From: Silene latifolia
Lineage: Eukaryota > Streptophyta > Magnoliopsida > Caryophyllales > Caryophyllaceae
Direction: 5' to 3'
Length of the DNA: 64,000 bases
NCBI RefSeq assembly: GCF_048544455.1
Contig: NC_133537.1
Location: 152,126,058-152,190,057 of the forward strand
Numbering within the stretch: the stretch's first letter is position 1; each line of letters begins with the position of its first letter. Under the pieces are notes generated by a model. The model saw nothing but the letters and a program-made list of their open reading frames with translations. It was not told the DNA's origin and ran no database searches. Positions 53,260-64,000 of this stretch are shown piece by piece. A program made the translations under genes and the position numbers.

Positions 53260-56130
53260 TACGTGGGTTAACTCTTATTTATAATCATATAATCACCTCA
53301 CCTTATACTAATCTTTCGATGTGGGACAATTCAACTATTTATAAGTAATATATTCACCAAACTTGGATTATGTTTTCGATGTGGGACAATTCTACTATTT
53401 ATGCGTAATATATATTCATCAAACCTCCATTGTTTTTCAATATGGGACAAATAACATACTCAGAATTAGACCATCTTTTTTGCACTTAGTTCGACATCCA
53501 ACCAGATCCCGAATACCGAATACGGACAATTGCTACTCATTATATATAATACTTCGTAGTTATATTTAAATTTAGTAATATGATCAAGTACTCTCCATTA
53601 ATATTTGTACGTTGTTTTTCTTCATTTTTTTTATCATAATTGAGATACGAAAATGTCCCGTGGTACCCCTTAATTTTGTCAGATTTTCCATGTTACCCTA
53701 CTTTTAAGAATCTGCCTATGGTACTCTTAAGGTTCTACTTTTTTGCCTATGATACCCCCTAATGTAAAGGCTGTTAAATGGACGTTAAGTTTGATGGCAT
53801 GTTAATAAAATAACAATTAAAGAATAATATCCCTTTTCTTGTTTTATTGGTACGGATATCTCTCTCTTTTAAATGAAAATTTAATTAACTATATCATTAT
53901 AATATTGGAAATTTCTCATGGTAACCTTGAACTTTGATAGATTACACATGGTACTCCTAATTTTAAGTTTCTACAAATAATACCCATGTGTTCACCTTTT
54001 TCTTTCCCAGAATACCATTTGACAACTTTCGTCATTACTCCTATGACTTGTGACTCCTTTTTCTTTTGTTATCTATTACACAAACAGTTCATCATCTAAT
54101 TCCTAATTCCATATTTTATTTAATAAACTAACATTTAATACCTAAATAATAAAACACAAATAGTATGACATGCTCAGTTACTCATAGGAGTAACGACATT
54201 ATGAAAAAATTTAAACACAAGGGTATTATATGTAGAAACTTAAAATTAGGGGTATTATGTGTAATCTACCAAAATTCGAGGGTACAATGAAAAATTTTCG
54301 TTATAATATTTACCATTTTATCGCTCTTCCTCCCACCTAAAAAAATGTTACAACTTTAAAAATTTAACATTTAATTCAAGATTATTTTTAAAGTCTCTTA
54401 TATAATAAGTATACTTTGAGAGATTCAATATATTTGGGGTGATACCTAAGTTCCAAGGATAAATCTTATTTATAAACATGGGATCACCTTACCTTATGAT
54501 AATCTTCTGATGTGGGACAATTCAACTATTTATACGTAGTATATATTTATCACACCTACATTATTTTTCAATGTGGGACGAATAACATATTTAAAAGTAC
54601 ACCATATTTTTTGAACCTAATTTGACTCCAACCCGATTTAATAATAAGCAAATACTATATTATTTATTAATATTCATACGTTTGTTTTCTGTTTTTTTTA
54701 TCATAATTAAAATATATGCAAATGATATGAACCTATACTCTAATAATAGAAATGTTTTTAATACAATTCTAATTATATTATTTAAACGTAGTATATTTAC
54801 CACACCTATATTATTTTTTAATGTGGGACATATAAAATCTATAGGTAAAAAATAATAATATAAACTTTAAGAGATCTCCAAGACAATACTTAACAGACTC
54901 AAAAGATTTTGGGTTATGACTTCTATTTATAATCATAAGATCACCCTGCCTTATGGTAATCTTCCGATGTGGGACAATTTTAATATATATATACATAGTA
55001 TATTCACCACACTTACATTAGTTTTCAATGTAGGACACATAACATACTAAGTACACCATTTTTTTCGCACCTACTTTGACATCAACTCGATTTAATAATG
55101 AGAAAATATAATAGAATTTACACTCTAATGATAGCATTTTTTTGTCACCATCTAATTATATAATTTTCATACAATACGTTTTTGTCAAATGAAATATAAA
55201 GTTTTTATATCAAAATTATAAACATCACTTTAATATAATATAGAAAATGTATATATATATATATATGAGACAATTCTATTATTTATACATAATATATTCA
55301 CCACACCTACATTATTTTCCAATGTGGGACATATAATATACTAAAAAGTACATATCTTTTAGGATGCCTCCTATTTAAATTTCACCCTATTAAAAAGTAC
55401 ATATCTTTTATATACTATTCTTTCGATGTGAGATACATAATTTAATTATTTAGACGTACTATGTTCATCATGCCTACATTATGTTTCAATGTGAAACATA
55501 TAACATACCAAGAAGTAAATGTCTCTTCTTAAAAAAAACCATTATTGTATACGTATTATTTTTCTTTGAAGGTAAAACCACTTAGTCTCGATCGACGATT
55601 ATTAGATAGGGATCTCTATATCATACATATAACGACACATTAACGCTCTATTAGTGCATTCAGAAGACAACCATTAGTAAAATCTTTAGTTTTGTATTGT
55701 CTTAGGAGACAACCATTAGTAAAACTCTTGGTTTTGTATTGTGCTTTAACTTTGTGTATGTTGTAATATTGTTCATTATAGGTTGCCTATGTGACACCAA
55801 CATTAAGTGATTTTTGCTTCTCTTGTTCATGTTCTTAACTCTTTCCCGAGTAGTTATCATGAATCTCCATTTTATTTTTTATATCATATCGTAGAGATAA
55901 TAATAGAAAATCTTAAGAGAGCTCTTTAAAACAATATTTATGAGACTCAAAATTTTTTGGGTTGATACATAAGTTCCAAATATGTCTCCTATTTATAATC
56001 ATAGGATCACACTACCTTATACTAATCTTTCGATGTGGGACAATTCTACTATTTATATGTAGTATATTCACCACACCTACTAATTTTCCAATGTGGGACA
56101 AAACATACTAAAAAGTACACAATTTTACAT
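53260..56130. repeat. Field of diverged repeats with the GATGTGGGACAATT motif
   Basis: A composite unit recurs: CTATTTATAATCATA, GATCAC, CTTATACTAATCTTTCGATG, TGGGACAATT, ACTATTTAT, ATTCACCACACCTACATTA, TTTTCAATGTGGGAC. Copies are seen near 53275-53450, 54465-54590, 54780-54835, 54925-55040, 55265-55335, 55425-55505 and 55985-56105. Distances are irregular and copies are partial, so this looks like nested or decayed transposon copies, not a satellite. A MITE at 53907 is inserted in it. No coding ORFs. Confidence 0.7.
53907..54300. mobile_element. 394-bp Mutator-like MITE with TIRs of about 85 bp and a 10-bp TSD
   Basis: The left arm (GGAAATTTCTCATGGTAACC, then AGATTACACATGGTACTCC, TTTTAAGTTTCTAC) is matched by the inverted right arm (GTAGAAACTTAAAA, GGGGTATTATGTGTAATCTACC, ending AAAAATTTTCG) at about 80 percent. 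The TSD TTATAATATT is perfect at 53897-53906 and 54301-54310. A 9-10 bp TSD is typical of Mutator. Confidence 0.9.
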
Positions 56131-56458
56131 ATTAAGAAGTACACCATCTTTAATAAGTGCAAATAATATGAAATTTATACTCTAATGATAGCATTTTTTA
56201 CCACAAAGCTAATTATACTATTTTCATAATTTTTTTAGCGATATTTTTTTGGCAAATGAAATGTAAAAGGTTGATATGAAAATTAGAAATATCACTTGAA
56301 TATAATTTAGGAAATATACATATTATAATAATTAAAAGATTCTCTACTTTATTTTTTACATCAAAAATTATACTTTCCTAAATTGATTTTGATGATGTGG
56401 ACGCTCTCAGATCGCTCGAAAAAACTCTCTTTTATATATATATATAGATTTGTTTTTT

Positions 56459-58238
56459 GCAATAGGCTTTCTGATACTCTTGCTGATATTGTGAGCCTTA
56501 ACCAGAGTGCTTTTATTCATGGAAGGGACATTGTTGAAAATATTATGATCTGCCAAGACTTGGTTAGGCTTTACAATAGGAAGCAGTGCTCTCCTAGGCT
56601 TTTGATGAAGATTGATTTGAGGAAGGCTTATGACTCAATAGAGTGGGATTTTGTAGAAGATATGTTGTATGCCCTAAAATTTTCTGATCAAATGGTGAAT
56701 TGGATCATGCAGTGTGTGGCTTCTACCACTTACTCTATTTCTTTAATGGGGCACAGTTTGGTTATTTCAAAGGTAGGAGGGGGATTAGGCAAGGTGACCC
56801 AATGTCTCCTTTATTGTTCACCTTGTGTATGGAGTATCTCACTAGAATACTTGTTGTGGTTACTAAGAGATCTGACTTCAAGTTTCATCCAATGTGCAAA
56901 GCTATGGGTTTATGTCATTTAGCTTTTGCTGATGACCTGTTGCTCTTCTGTAGGGGGGATAGGAGTTCTGTCAAGGTGCTTATGAGAGCATTCATCACTT
57001 TCTCAGAAGCTTCAGGGTTAGCTATGAATCAGGAGAAATCTGAAATATACATGAATGGTGTTCCTCCATTGGAAGCAGAAGCTATTTTACAGTTATCTGG
57101 TTTTCAGGTGGGACATTTCCCTTTTAAGTACCTGGGATTCCCAATCTCTTTTAAAAAACTATCCAATGCTGAATGCAATATCTTAGTGGATAGAACTGTG
57201 GCTAGAATCAGGAGTTGGGGAGCTAAAAAATTAAGCTATGCTGGGAGATTAGTTTTGGTGAGATCTGTGTTATCCCAGTTACGCAAGGATTTTTCTGTTG
57301 TGCAGGAATTACTTTTGTGGTATGGGACAGATGATTATCACAAAATTCCAGCTCTGGCTTGGGATACCTGCTGTTTACCTAAAGATAGAGAAGGTTTGGG
57401 TATTTTGCATTGCCAACTATGGAATCTTGTTGTGATAGGCAAGTTTTCATGGTGGATTGCCCAAAAGTGGGTTCACCACATATATATGAAACAAGGTGAC
57501 TGGTGGTCTTATCATCCTTCTGTGAATTCTAGTGCTCCAGATCTGCAAAGCAAGAGATGCTCTGTGCTCTGGTTTCAGTCTCAATGGCTGGTTGAATGCT
57601 GATTATTCCACTCATGCTGTGTATATGTGGTTGATTAGGGATCATATAACAGTTAACTGGATGCCCTTGGTATGGAACAGACTGTGCTTGCCTAAGGTTA
57701 ACTTAATTTGCTGGATGTATGTGCTTCACAGGTTCATGACAAAGGATCGCCTGATGAGATATGGAGTTATCAGTTCTGACTTGTGTGACCTGTGTGGCAT
57801 TGCTCAGGAAACACATTCTTATTTGTTCTTTGACTGTGGCAGTCAGAGATGCTTGATTTTGCTGAAGCAGTGGTTAGATATTGACTGGAATGGGGACTTA
57901 ACAATGTGGATTATACCTTGGAGATGTCGCTCTTTATTGAGGAAAAAAGTAATTATGGCTGCCTTGGCTACTTTGATTTACAGTATTTGGCAGAATAGGA
58001 ACACAACAGGGCATGAGGGACTCGTGCAGCATCCTGTTGCTGTCCTGAGATGGATTAAGCCTTCTTTGAAGAAGAGATTCTTGCAAGTTAAAGAGAGTAC
58101 TAGGCATAATAGCTCCTGGATTGATAGCTTAGATCTCGTTTGAATTGAGAGAGTTGTATTGGTGATATAATGTATGGAAAGGCTTTGTATGGTGTACTAT
58201 CTTTTAATTAATGAGAATTCACATTTCACCAAAAAAAA
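56459..58238 (+). mobile_element. 5'-truncated L1-type LINE with an 11-bp TSD
   Basis: Encodes the end of an L1 reverse transcriptase. First SLNQSAFIHGRDIVENI and MKIDLRKAYDSIEWDFVEDM, then in another frame GIRQGDPMSPLLF and the catalytic FADDLL (about 56925-56942). The C-terminal zf-RVT region follows (WNRLCLPKVNLICWMYV, LCDLC...ETHSYLFFDC). Frames change near 56760-56780 and 57530-57600, so the ORF is broken. The endonuclease and 5' RT are missing, the usual target-primed truncation. The 3' end is A-rich (58231-58239). TSD ATTTGTTTTTT at 56448-56458 and 58239-58249. Confidence 0.92.
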
Positions 58239-58359
58239 ATTTGTTTTTTCATTAAAAAAAATTACTTAAAGATGCATAATCCATAAATTTATCATTAATA
58301 TATTTTTCTATGACATATCCTAAAATTACGATAAAATAAATTTTGAGACATATTCACTA

Positions 58360-58660
58360 CTCCCGCTATTAATATTTTACTCTTATTAATGAAACAATAG
58401 TAATAACATTTCACTACTTGCCCGTAATTATTGTTACTTTCACTACTCCCGTCGTAATTATTGTTACCGTCACTATTGCCGCATTAATATTGATAATTTC
58501 ACTATTCACTCCGTAATTATTGTTACTTTCACTATTGCCGCATTAATATTGATTATTTCACTACTCCCGTTGTTTCTACCACTTTCTTAACATTGATTAT
58601 TTCACTACTCCCGTTGTTGTTTCTACCACTTTTACTTATCTCGCTGATAATATTGTTACT
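58360..58660. repeat. Degenerate short repeats (TTTCACTACTCCCG type)
   Basis: Eight or so units of about 35-70 bp combine TTTCACTACTCCCG, GTAATTATTGTTACT and GCCGCATTAATATTGAT. They are irregular and look like slippage-expanded intergenic sequence. Bases 58250-58360 and 58660-59010 hold no gene. Confidence 0.6.
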
Positions 58661-59009
58661 TTTACTATTTAAATGAGAGTGATTATTATCATATAACTAT
58701 ATCCAATCTTACTACAATTCTTTTCTTTACTGACGAAATTACTTTTACTACTTAGGCATGCAATTTTAAGAGGATTATATATTTATATAAATATATTATA
58801 TATATGCATTAAATCAAATCGAAAGAATTATGCAATATTATATATTATGCAATCTAACTTAAATTATTTATAACCTACTTATTATATTTTTGTATGTTAA
58901 ATAATTAACATCTAATAAACTATAAAGTTTAATAAAATTGCATAGATTTTAGATTTAATATATAATTTTATGGTGATGATAATAATTAATACCATAAGTG
59001 TGCATGTTT

Positions 59010-59240
59010 ATACTAATTAATTATTTTATTTTAAGGAAATTGACCATCTTCTAGTCTTCTATAAATATTTAGGAAAATTACCAAGCATCTTCTTTCTTTT
59101 AGTCTCCTTGAAATTGATCATCTTAATTAATTATTTTATTTTAAGGAAATTGATCATCTTAATTAATTATTATTTTATTTTAAGGAAATCGACCATCTTT
59201 TAGTCTCTTACAAATGTTTAGGAAAATTATCAAGCTTCTA
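59010..59240. repeat. Imperfect direct repeats upstream of the EDR2-like gene
   Basis: TTATTTTAAGGAAATTGA, CCATCTTCTAGTCTTCTATA and TTTAGGAAAATTACCAAGC occur at 59024-59090, partly at 59130-59150, and again at 59170-59235. No coding signal. Confidence 0.6.
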
Positions 59241-59420
59241 TATAATTTAATTTTAACCCAAACTATATAATATTTGCATTGAGATCCCTTAATCGGGTCC
59301 ATCACACGATGCTATTGAAACTATATAGTATAATTAATTTGTATAACTTTCTTTAATTATATTGAAATCTCTTGGTTTCTGGATTTAATATATAGTATTA
59401 ATTGATTGAATAGGCAGAGA

Positions 59421-62400
59421 ATGGGTGGTTGTGTTTCGACTTCAGGAGGAACAAGTATACGCGTAGGTCCAGGAAACAGATGACTACAACAACCATCTGC
59501 CATCTGTGATGCACCTATCAAAAGGGTTAGTGATGTTTGCAGCCGCATTTCAGTGAGTGAGTTTCTTCAGATTGATTTTGAGAAGGGTGGCACTACCCAC
59601 TTGTAGAAGATCCGAGGTTTCTAACAGGTCCTTCCACCTTACTCAAGTTCATTGGAACCATGTTAATGAAATCGGTATTCTTTACTTCTTTCTTGCCTCC
59701 AGAGCATTCTTTTGTTTTAGCTTAATAGGAAGCTCAATATGTTATTAACCCGTTACCTCTACAACTCTCGTCTATGCAGCGTTGAAGTGGTCAAACATAC
59801 CCACCTTACTCATATGTTAAAAATTGCCCTGTCAAAATCTGGACTGACTCGAACTAGACCTTACCAGTTTCCAGCCTAAACATTGATGGGTCCAATGTTG
59901 ATCCGAGTGGAAATCACCCGACCCAATAATGACCCAAATATACCAAAATGGACGGCTCAAATGCTCAATTTTATCTATTATATCAGAACTGATTTGACCT
60001 GTATAAGATCCGAAACTCGAATAGTTTGTACTTCTACGATCACAGGATCCTTTGGAGACAGTTATGAAACTGCAGGAGTATACCAGGAAGTAACTTGGTT
60101 TGACTCGGTGAGCATACTGGAATCTGAGTCTGATGACGACTTCAGTAGTGTAGTTGCAGGTTAGCCACCTATACTTCATTTGTCCATTCAATCCCAATAA
60201 TTTTATGACTTCCTTTCTGCTGATAAATAAAACGTTTATGGTCATGTGTACTAGATGGGAAACTACTCAATATGTCTAGCCTATGGTCAGGTTCGCACCT
60301 GATACGTCCTCAAGCAGGGCTTTTGATCCCCTGTGCCAGCGTCGAGAAGGTAGCACCTGCAGGTTCTTGGTCTGCAATTTCACCTTCCGTGTTTAGGGTT
60401 CGTGGCGATAGTTACTTTAAGTACTCAACTTGCTCCCATATATTCTACATCAAGCAGCTCTCAACTAAGATATCTAGTAAAGTCGTGACTAATGACTTGG
60501 TATTGAATCCCGTCAGCATCATAACTGCCAATCTCCCATCATGGATCCCATTGTGCACATTTAAAAGAAAAACCAAATCAAGAACCTCATTGCAATTTTC
60601 CATGTTCCTTAATCCTTTATGTAACTGTTTGGATATGCAGAGACAAACAGAAAAGTCCAGCACTAGGTCATTGTCCGTATACTCCTATTGGTGTAGATTT
60701 GTTCGCCTGTTCTCAAAATATTAGTCATATCGCTCAACATCTCGAGCTTCCCTTTGTTCAAGGGAATGGAAAACTGCCATCCCTATTGATTGTAAACATC
60801 CAGGTATTTTCATTTCTTCGTTCTAACTATATGACAGTTTATATAAGCAAAGCTGGGTCTGTTAAGTTTCCCTTACATAGAACTTGGGATTTGAGGAAAA
60901 CGGAAGAAACACTGTCGTTGGGTGGGAAGGAGAGGGTATCACCACTCGTCTCCTGCTCTATGTTACTTATACTCTGTAAAGTGCGTTGCAAGTGTCGGAT
61001 CGGGCTATTTTATGAAAACTCCCACATTTGGCTTATAATGAAGGGTTGTACTGTCATACCATGTTAGATTGTAGAGTGCCAGACACAGGAAGGGTATGTA
61101 TTGTGAGCGGTTGGAGTAACAAAACTGTTGCTCTCTGAACAGAAAAAAGTTCAGTTCAGTTCTGAGCGGTTTAGAGCATAATTAAGGCGTAAATAAACAG
61201 CTATTATAGCTCTTCTTTTCAGCGTTGCATTAGGACTTAAAAAGTTGAGCTAAAGAGTACTCTGAGGTCTTATTATTATAGTTTGTGGGATTCCCTTTAC
61301 AGATGCCAGCATATGCTCCTTCCTTGTTCCTTGGGGAGAGTGACGGTGAAGGTGTAAGTCTCGTATTACATTTCAAGCTATCAGAAGATATTGACGAACA
61401 AATTTCATCAGAATGTATAGACAGCATTAAGGTACTCTTCTTTGCTGTAAATGCAATTTTCCAAGTAGAAAGATACGATATGATTGGCGATACACCTTAA
61501 GGAAGTGTCTTAATCATATTTACAGAAACTAGTGGAAAATGAGAGTGAAAAGCTTAAAGGGTTCAGCAAAGAATCAGTGGTTTCTTATAGGGAGAGGCTC
61601 AAAATCTTGTCTGGGGTCGTTAATTCTGAGGGTCTTCAGTTGAGCTCTGCTGAAAAGAGACTGTTGAATGCTTACAAAGACAAACCCGTGTTGTCGAGGC
61701 CTCAGCATGAATTTTTCAAGGTTCAATACCAACATCTCCCTGATCTTATTTATGCACGTACTGACCATAGATTGTATTTTAAGAATAACTGGCAGTTAGA
61801 CCTAATGAAAATTACCCCGGCCCAAACGACCAAACCGAATTGGCAAACATCATGAAGAAGTGCGAACCCAAAATGACTCCAAATCCAAAATGATTGACTT
61901 GAAACAAAACCTTGATATGCATAAACACACGACCAAGATGTTGACCTTATTGACGTGACTCGTAACCACTTCCCCAAACCAAGCTGACTCATATCTATAT
62001 GACGTGCCGCGAAATGGCCAAACCTGATTTCGACCCGAGGGACCCATTTGCCATGTCTATTGTCATTCCTCTTAAGATAGATTTATGATCTTATTCCTTG
62101 GTGGTTATTCAATACAGGGAACTGATTACTTTGAAATAGACATAGACGTACACCGCTTCAGCTATGTGTCCAGGAAAGCATTGGAGTCACTTGGAGACCG
62201 CTTGAGATTCGGAATCCTCGATCTAGGATTGACTATTCAGGTATACATATACATACACCTTGTCCAAAAACTTGTGATGGAATGTCTTAAGAAAAACTGA
62301 TATTAAAAACAGTCTGGAATGTTATGTATGGGGTGTAGGCTCAGAAGCAAGAAGAACTCCTGGAGAAGGTCTTGTGTTGCATCAGACTAAACAAACCGGA

Positions 62401-62452
62401 CTTTATAAATCACGGCCAAATTCCAACATTGATGACACTAGATGAAGATTAA
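59421..62452 (+). pseudogene. EDR2-like / CW14-type protein with DUF1336 (EDR2 C-terminal) domain; frame-damaged
   Basis: Eight exons: 59421 to about 59670, 60046-60159, 60255-60420, 60641-60803, 61303-61431, 61526-61720, 62118-62240 and 62339-62452 (stop TAA). Exon 1 starts MGGCVST, a potential myristoylation/palmitoylation N-terminus as in this family, and has SDVCSRISVSEFLQIDFEKG and TCRRSEVSN. Exon 2 has VTWFDSVSILESESDDDFSS. Exons 3-8 form the DUF1336 domain: [113 protein letters not shown]. All exon 2-8 junctions are GT-AG with matching phase. Damage is in exon 1: a stop at 59481-59483 and an extra base near 59605 before TCRRSEVSN. The middle segment (roughly 130-150 residues) usual between DDDFSS and the RP.AGLLIPC motif is missing. 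EDR2-like proteins are linked to defence and lipid binding; the role of this subgroup is little known. Confidence 0.8.
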
Positions 62453-62900
62453 CTACAAAGTACAAACAACTTGTAGGGAATACATCCTAAACTCACAGCA
62501 CAAAGAGGGTTGGCCAATTTTTGGTATAGTAGTAAATCTAGTAATAGTACTACTAGGTTATTTTGTATCCTTCATTGTATTTTGTAGCTAAAAGAATGAA
62601 AATCCAGTCTTTTCGAGGAATCGGCGTCTGATGGAGTCAAATATGTCGTGCCAATTTGTGTCTATTAGGTTGTTTATTCGAGTTTTGAGGCCAAGTTTAT
62701 GCACTAATCCTGGACATGCACCGGCCTATTCCGTTTCCTTGTAGCTTTGGTCACAATGAGCTTTACCTTGGGTTGTTCATCTCACAAGACAAACTCAAGC
62801 ATCCATATCTATGAGCCGAGGTGAAAATTTCGTTTTGCATCCACCAGGTTATGAAGCTCACACTAACCAAGCAATGACAAGTGAAGACGGGAAGCAAAGG
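62453..62900 (+). other. 3' flank of the EDR2-like gene
   Basis: AT-rich with AATGAAA near 62595, a possible poly(A) signal about 145 bp after the stop. Sequence from about 62620 onward looks like repeat DNA. The small ORF at 62811-63014 has no recognisable domain. Confidence 0.4.
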
Positions 62901-62924
62901 ATCAAGCTGATGACCAGATTTTGG

Positions 62925-63070
62925 AGACGGATTCCCGTCCCGGGCGCAGCCTGCGCATTCTTAATTAAACACAGGTTTAAAATTCCGTGTTTGGGCTTTC
63001 ATGAGACGGTTTAACCTAGAAGGGAGCGCAGCCCTATATATAGTTCATGTTTTGAAGACCTAGATTAGCA
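62925..63070 (+). promoter_or_regulatory. LTR-like promoter: GC dyad followed by TATA box
   Basis: GGGCGCAGCCTGCGCATTC (about 62940-62960) is a GC dyad. A TATA box, CTATATATAG, lies at about 63032-63041, some 80 bp downstream. The spacing resembles the LTR promoters at 39127-39278. No element ends were found, so the assignment is tentative. Confidence 0.35.
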
Positions 63071-63316
63071 CCTCATTATTGAATAATAAAAAAGACTTGT
63101 ATGAAGGAAAAACTTAGTATTTTGGAAAAAGTTGTAATCTTTAGTTGGATTTTGATGTCAATCTTTCCATTAACCTTGGATTCATCTATGGTTATGGAAG
63201 GCAAGACCCTTTTGCTTGGTGTAATTTTGTAGACACTACAATTCCTTAAGCTTTGTAAGAATCTCTTAATCTTTCCTCAATAATTATTGTATATTCCTTG
63301 ATGTAGTAACATGTAG

Positions 63317-63690
63317 TAACATTTGGTATTTGGATTAAAAGCATTGTGTTAGGAGTAGCTAACCTTGCATGTTAATCATCTTACTATTGCAATCCTAGTA
63401 GCAAGCTTGCATCTTTGTGAATTTGGTTTAAAGTTTGTATCTTTGTGAGTGGAATTTGCATGTTGATCCTTGGGTTAGTTGGATTAAGCCTCCTAAAGGA
63501 TTAATCTTGACTTTTTTTGTTTGGAATTGAACTTAATGCTCTTGTGTGTAAGCCTTGTTGTGGTTTTCAATTGGGTGACTGATGAGCTCCCTTTTCTACC
63601 TACATTCTATTGTGTATGAAGCTCTTTTAGTAGCATTTTGCAAAGGATTTTGGGCATTTTCAATGCTTTTAATCCAAATACCAAATGTTA
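63317..63690. repeat. 30-bp perfect inverted repeat with 314-bp spacer
   Basis: TAACATTTGGTATTTGGATT plus AAAAGCATTG at 63317-63346 is exactly reverse-complemented at 63661-63690. Flanks do not show a target-site duplication. It may be an internal hairpin of a repeat or a foldback element. Confidence 0.85.
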
Positions 63691-63840
63691 TTACTTTAAC
63701 AAAGAAGTATCAACGAAGAATTGAAGGTAATTTAGAGCAAAGAAAGAAGCAAAGGAAGGCCAAGATCAAGCACCAAAGACATCATGAGGAAGCCTTTCAA
63801 AGATCAAGCAAGGAACGAATTGAAGACAAAGATCAGCAGC

Positions 63841-64000
63841 TAACTCGCACGGTGCGAGTTTCCTGCTCTCATTTTTCGCACCGTGCGAGTTTCTCTGGGT
63901 TACTTCCGTTTTGTATTACAGGCTTCTCTTATCTTAAGCCCATGGATATTAGGTTGTATTAGACTATATATAGTGTGTTTTCCTCTAGGTTAACACATCT
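63841..64000 (+). promoter_or_regulatory. LTR-like promoter at right edge: paired dyads plus TATA box
   Basis: CTCGCACGGTGCGAG at 63844 and TCGCACCGTGCGAG at 63876 are near-perfect dyads with a 31-bp period. A TATA box (ACTATATATAG) follows at about 63962-63972. The arrangement is like that of element 2, with different dyad bases. It probably belongs to an LTR that continues past the window. Confidence 0.4.

Noticed and set aside
63582..63962. 126-codon Lys/Gln-rich ORF
   Set aside because: No conserved domain; it crosses an inverted repeat and a GC dyad pair and is most likely repeat sequence.

Overview
This is a plant nuclear sequence. The evidence is GT-AG introns, several plant LTR-retrotransposon lineages, an L1-type LINE, MITEs, and one recognisable plant gene (EDR2-like, DUF1336). 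Most of the window is nested transposon. Two large Ty3/gypsy elements match the published layout of Retand, a Tat-lineage family described from Silene latifolia, in carrying genes on the antisense strand between pol and the right LTR. A Caryophyllales plant, perhaps Caryophyllaceae, is therefore likely; this is inference from repeats, not proof.

Layout. 1-18862: Retand-like element 1, minus strand. Its 5' LTR (16409-18862), tRNA-Arg primer site, 5' UTR array and frameshifted gag-pro-pol (14950 down to 8083) are followed by two plus-strand (antisense) genes: a 507-codon intronless ORF (5769-7292) and a broken intron-containing plant-mobile-domain (PMD) gene (1132-4765). Hairpin-bearing tandem repeats run to the left edge; the 3' LTR lies outside. 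18863-21840: CCA-rich and AT-rich sequence with decayed Tekay-like remains. 21841-24025: a Tekay/Del-type 3' LTR. 24026-49776: Retand-like element 2, plus strand, lacking its left part. It keeps the antisense PMD gene (minus, eight exons, 27975 to 24139) and a right LTR.

Element 2 was hit by a CRM-like gypsy element (TSD CCTCC, into PMD exon 2) and by a Copia element (40018-48698, TSD TGATT, into the right LTR). The order solo CRM LTR (26400-27200), flank, Copia LTR fragment, CRM element (30962-36950), same flank, full Copia is best explained by a tandem duplication of about 9.8 kb followed by collapse of one CRM copy to a solo LTR.

49777-64000: genic flank. It holds a possible exon of an unidentified gene, two MITEs with clear TSDs (51547-51727 and 53907-54300), an AT-rich repeat field, a 5'-truncated LINE with an 11-bp TSD (56459-58238), the eight-exon EDR2-like gene (59421-62452, frame-damaged and lacking its middle region), and LTR-like promoter sequence at the right edge.

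The most interesting pattern is a GC-rich dyad module (core GCGCCTCTT after a palindromic arm). It is often paired at 30-31 bp, lies upstream of a TATA box in the LTRs, and recurs at the promoters of the antisense genes in both Retand-like elements. The LTR and the antisense cargo genes may therefore share a regulatory module.
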